Positions 5,608 to 7,566 of a stretch of 7,566 nt of DNA are shown piece after piece. The notes under the pieces were generated by a model. It was not told the origin of the DNA, did no database searches, and saw only the letters and a program-made list of their open reading frames with translations. The position numbers were made by a program, and so were the translations under genes. This stretch comes from Embleya sp040605455. GTDB lineage: Bacteria > Actinomycetota > Actinomycetes > Streptomycetales > Streptomycetaceae. The stretch's first letter is position 1; every line of letters begins with the position of its first letter. The stretch covers positions 1 to 7,566 of the forward strand of contig NZ_JBEXCV010000260.1 in assembly GCF_040605455.1 (NCBI RefSeq). The letters run 5' to 3'.

Positions 5608-5615
5608 GGAGAGGG
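5608..5615 (+). promoter_or_regulatory. Ribosome binding site fixing the uppS-like start
   Basis: GGAGAGGG lies immediately upstream of the ATG at 5619-5621, with five bases between the GGAGAG core and the start codon. It decides for this start over the 31-codon longer open frame upstream, which lacks such a site and has no family similarity. Confidence 0.7.
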
Positions 5616-5618
5616 TTC

Positions 5619-6401
5619 ATGAAGCTGCTCCCGCTGTTCCTCCGGCGGCCGATCGAGGCGGTGTACGAGCGTCGACTGGCCACCACGCTGGTGGGACTGC
5701 CACGCCCACAGCACGTCGGGATCATGCTCGACGGCAATCGGCGCTGGGCCCGGCAGGCGGGACACGCGGACGTCCGGGAGGGGTATCGGGCAGGGGGCGC
5801 CAAGGCGACCGAGTTCCTGGGCTGGTGCACCGCGGCCGGAATCGAGCACGTGACCCTCTTCATGCTCTCCGACGACAACCTCGGTCGTCCTGCGGAAGAG
5901 CTCGGCCCGCTGATCGAGATCATCGAGGAAACCGTCCGGGACATCACGGCCGAAGGCCGTCCCTGGGAGGTCCAGGTGATCGGTTCGCTCGACATGCTGC
6001 CCGGCGCCGGCGCCCGGGTGCTCAAGGAGGCCACCGCCGCGACGGTGGGGCGCGGCGGGCTCAAGGTGGACGTCGCGGTCGGCTACGGCGGCCGTCGGGA
6101 GATCGTCGACGCGGTGAAGAGCGCCTTCGAGGCGCACATGGCGGCCGGTGGCGACCCGGCCGAACTGGTCGCGCGGTTCGAGATCGAGGACATCTCCCGG
6201 CACCTGTACTCGCCGACCGCCGCACACACCGACTTCATCATCCGAACCTCAGGCGAGCAGCGGTTGTCCGGCTTCCTGCTCTGGCAGTCCGCGTACGCCG
6301 AAATGCACTGGGTGGACTGCTACTGGCCGGCGTTTCGCCACGTGGACTTCCTACGCGCACTGCGCTCGTACGCGAGCCGCGAGCGGCGATTCGGCAAGTG
6401 A
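5619..6401 (+). CDS. uppS: Isoprenyl (cis-prenyl) transferase, UppS family
   Basis: This 260-aa protein is full length for the family, which adds isopentenyl diphosphate units in Z configuration to an allylic diphosphate to make polyprenyl carriers for cell-wall and glycan synthesis. The N-terminal MLDGNRRWA motif carries the catalytic Asp38 and the diphosphate-binding Gly39, Asn40 and Arg41. It is followed by GYRAGGAKATEFLGWC (55-70), FMLSDDNLGRP (81-91), VAVGYGGRREIVDAV, and the C-terminal IRTSGEQRLSGFLLWQSAYAE (208-228) with Arg209, Glu213, Arg215 and Ser217. The usual S-T/S-E-N-W-x-R loop is SDDNLGR here, keeping Asn87 and Arg90 but with Leu88 in place of Trp. ATG at 5619 is supported by GGAGAGGG at 5608-5615. 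The enzyme is probably bound loosely to the membrane. Actinomycetes often have two or more homologues, including short-chain Z-farnesyl diphosphate synthases, so product length is uncertain. A weak TAGGGT at 5578-5583 could be a -10 box. Confidence 0.93.
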   Translation: MKLLPLFLRRPIEAVYERRLATTLVGLPRPQHVGIMLDGNRRWARQAGHADVREGYRAGGAKATEFLGWCTAAGIEHVTLFMLSDDNLGRPAEELGPLIEIIEETVRDITAEGRPWEVQVIGSLDMLPGAGARVLKEATAATVGRGGLKVDVAVGYGGRREIVDAVKSAFEAHMAAGGDPAELVARFEIEDISRHLYSPTAAHTDFIIRTSGEQRLSGFLLWQSAYAEMHWVDCYWPAFRHVDFLRALRSYASRERRFGK

Positions 6402-6402
6402 C

Positions 6403-6437
6403 CCCGCCGACCCCGGAGCGGGCGGCCGGGCGGCGGG
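6403..6437. terminator. Bidirectional terminator hairpin between convergent uppS-like and nitrilase genes
   Basis: CCCGCCG (6403-6409) pairs with CGGCGGG (6431-6437), and CCCGG (6412-6416) with CCGGG (6426-6430). This gives a 12-bp all-GC stem with only a 2-base bulge (6410-6411) and a 9-base loop. It begins one base after the uppS-like stop codon and lies 68 bases beyond the nitrilase stop, so it could end both transcripts. There is no T-tract. Confidence 0.65.
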
Positions 6438-6504
6438 CCGCGCCACCGCCGGCACGACGCCCCGACCCGATCCGCCGGGCCGGGACGTCGCGTTCGTGGG
6501 GTGA

Positions 6505-7404
6505 TCAGCCGTGCGGGAACGTCGTCTTCGCCGGGCGGATCAGGTCGTCCGCGTAGTTCGTGATCAGGTCCAGGTTGCGGTCGGCCAAGTGGTCGAAGAC
6601 CTGGGGGACGTTCGACCCCGGGGTCAGCGACGCCAACGCGCGTTCCGGGTCCAGGCGGGCCGAGACCCAACCCTCGTGCGAGGAGCCGCGTGCGACGACC
6701 TCGGCGCCCGGGGTGACGATCATCGAGTTGCCGAAGTACAGCACGCCTGCCGGGTCGCTGCCGGTGGCGTTGGCGCCGATCACGTAGACGTGGTTGTCGT
6801 ACGCCCGTGCCCGGCACGTCAGTTCCCACAAGTCGGCGGAGCGCAGCAGGGCCGACGGGCGGCAGATGACCTCCGCGCCGTGCACCGCCTGGATCCGGCT
6901 CAGCTCCGGGTAGTCGCCGTCGAAGCAGATGATCATGCCGATCCGGCCCAGGTCGGTCTCCACCACGCTGACGTACTCGCCCGGCGTCACCCAGCCGCCG
7001 CGCGAGCGCAGTTCGGGCCCGAACGGGTGGGTCTTGCGGTAGACGCCCAACACCCGGCCGTCCGGTCCGGCCAGCACGGACGAGTTGTACACGACGCCCC
7101 GGTCGTCACCGCGCTCGTACGTGCCCCACACCAGGTGCACGCCCAATTCCCGGGCCCGCTCCTGGAACGGCTCGGTGAGCGCGCCGGGGATGTCGTCGAC
7201 CAGGTCCCACAACTCCTCGGCGCCCAGCGCCGGGGTGAAGCCGGTGGTCACGCTCTCCGGCAGCACCACCAACTCGGCACCGGTGGACTCGACGCAGCGG
7301 GTCACCCAGTCCAGCGCGTGGGCGATGTTCGCCTCGACCACCGCCGCCGTGAGCGGTCCGGGCCGGGGGACGACCTGGACGGCCGCCGCCGTGAACGCAC
7401 GCAT
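6505..7404 (-). CDS. Carbon-nitrogen hydrolase (nitrilase superfamily)
   Basis: This 299-aa cytoplasmic enzyme has the complete nitrilase-superfamily catalytic set: Glu50 in VVLPESVTTGF, Lys124 in VYRKTHPFGPE with the second Glu131, and the nucleophile Cys160 in MIICFDGDYPE. The fold starts at once after the initiator (MRAFTAAAVQV) and continues through GAEVICRPSALL, RARAYDNHVYVIGANATG and YFGNSMIVTPGAEVVA. Members hydrolyse amides, carbamoyl compounds or nitriles. The CFDGDYPE active site and the extra Glu point to an amidase or N-carbamoyl amino-acid/polyamine amidohydrolase type rather than a true nitrilase, but the substrate is not readable. ATG at 7402-7404 has a good ribosome binding site (GGAAGGGAG, 7-8 bases upstream). 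It follows a membrane-protein gene by 28 bases on the same strand, so co-transcription is likely and that protein may move its substrate or product. Confidence 0.93.
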   Translation of the reverse strand: MRAFTAAAVQVVPRPGPLTAAVVEANIAHALDWVTRCVESTGAELVVLPESVTTGFTPALGAEELWDLVDDIPGALTEPFQERARELGVHLVWGTYERGDDRGVVYNSSVLAGPDGRVLGVYRKTHPFGPELRSRGGWVTPGEYVSVVETDLGRIGMIICFDGDYPELSRIQAVHGAEVICRPSALLRSADLWELTCRARAYDNHVYVIGANATGSDPAGVLYFGNSMIVTPGAEVVARGSSHEGWVSARLDPERALASLTPGSNVPQVFDHLADRNLDLITNYADDLIRPAKTTFPHG

Positions 7405-7432
7405 GGTGTTGCTCCCTTCCCAGATGAGTGGA

Positions 7433-7566
7433 TCAGCGACGACGGGCGATCACGCCGCCGACGATCGCGCCGAGCAGGGCCACCGCCGCGCCGAACAGCG
7501 CGCCCTTCGCGAAGTCGTCGCCGAGCGAGGAGGCCGGGGCCGCGTACGCGGCAGTGGCCGGCGCGG
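7433..7566 (-). CDS. C-terminal fragment of a membrane protein (partial, cut by right edge)
   Basis: The last 43 codons are visible, ending in TGA at 7433-7435. They encode an Ala/Pro-rich linker (APATAAYAAPASSLGDD), one hydrophobic helix (ALFGAAVALLGAIVGGVIA) and a positively charged end ARRR. That places the C-terminus on the cytoplasmic side under the positive-inside rule. The helix is small-residue-rich (Gly/Ala), like the last segment of transporters such as major facilitator proteins or of an anchored protein; the identity is open because the rest is outside the window. It is the upstream partner of the nitrilase-superfamily gene. Confidence 0.75.
   Translation of the reverse strand, partial: APATAAYAAPASSLGDDFAKGALFGAAVALLGAIVGGVIARRR

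Noticed and set aside
5054..6064. 336-codon minus-strand frame opposite the phosphatase end and the uppS-like gene
   Set aside because: It is antisense to two confidently identified genes and has no domain pattern.
5540..6556. 338-codon plus-strand frame overlapping the uppS-like gene
   Set aside because: Arg/Gly/Pro-rich out-of-frame shadow; the uppS frame carries all the conserved motifs.

Overview
The window is high-GC DNA with strong third-position GC bias, GTG as well as ATG starts, GC-rich hairpins without T-tracts and an actinomycete gene repertoire (SpoIIE/PP2C-type phosphatase with GAF and PAS sensors, a cis-prenyltransferase of actinobacterial type, VOC and YCII proteins). This points to a Streptomyces-like actinomycete chromosome. 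No rRNA, tRNA, CRISPR array, intact insertion sequence or phage gene was recognised.

Layout. The left third (about 1-2250) is sparse and read almost wholly on the minus strand: an interrupted hypothetical ORF running off the left edge (in-frame TAA), a small VOC/glyoxalase-fold protein, a possible 42-aa peptide, a 71-aa exported protein with an eight-proline run, then about 690 bases with no intact gene but with a frameshifted 3' gene remnant and a short tandem repeat. The centre holds a divergent pair: a two-domain YCII protein (minus, with a readable promoter) and a 708-aa GAF-PAS-GAF-PP2C phosphatase (plus). The 338-bp gap between them contains a strong inverted repeat. The right third holds a cis-prenyltransferase (uppS-like, plus) converging across a long GC-rich hairpin on a nitrilase-superfamily amidohydrolase (minus). 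That gene lies 28 bases downstream of the 3' end of a membrane-protein gene cut by the right edge.

Functionally the window looks like separate transcription units rather than one pathway: a probable stress or development signalling phosphatase, a polyprenyl diphosphate synthase for envelope lipid carriers, and a likely two-gene amidohydrolase/membrane-protein operon. I did not find a convincing new multi-gene system. The best leads are the exported proline-run microprotein, the divergent intergenic hairpin with a possible leaderless phosphatase start, the TAA-interrupted ORF, and the traces of gene decay between 1557 and 2246.
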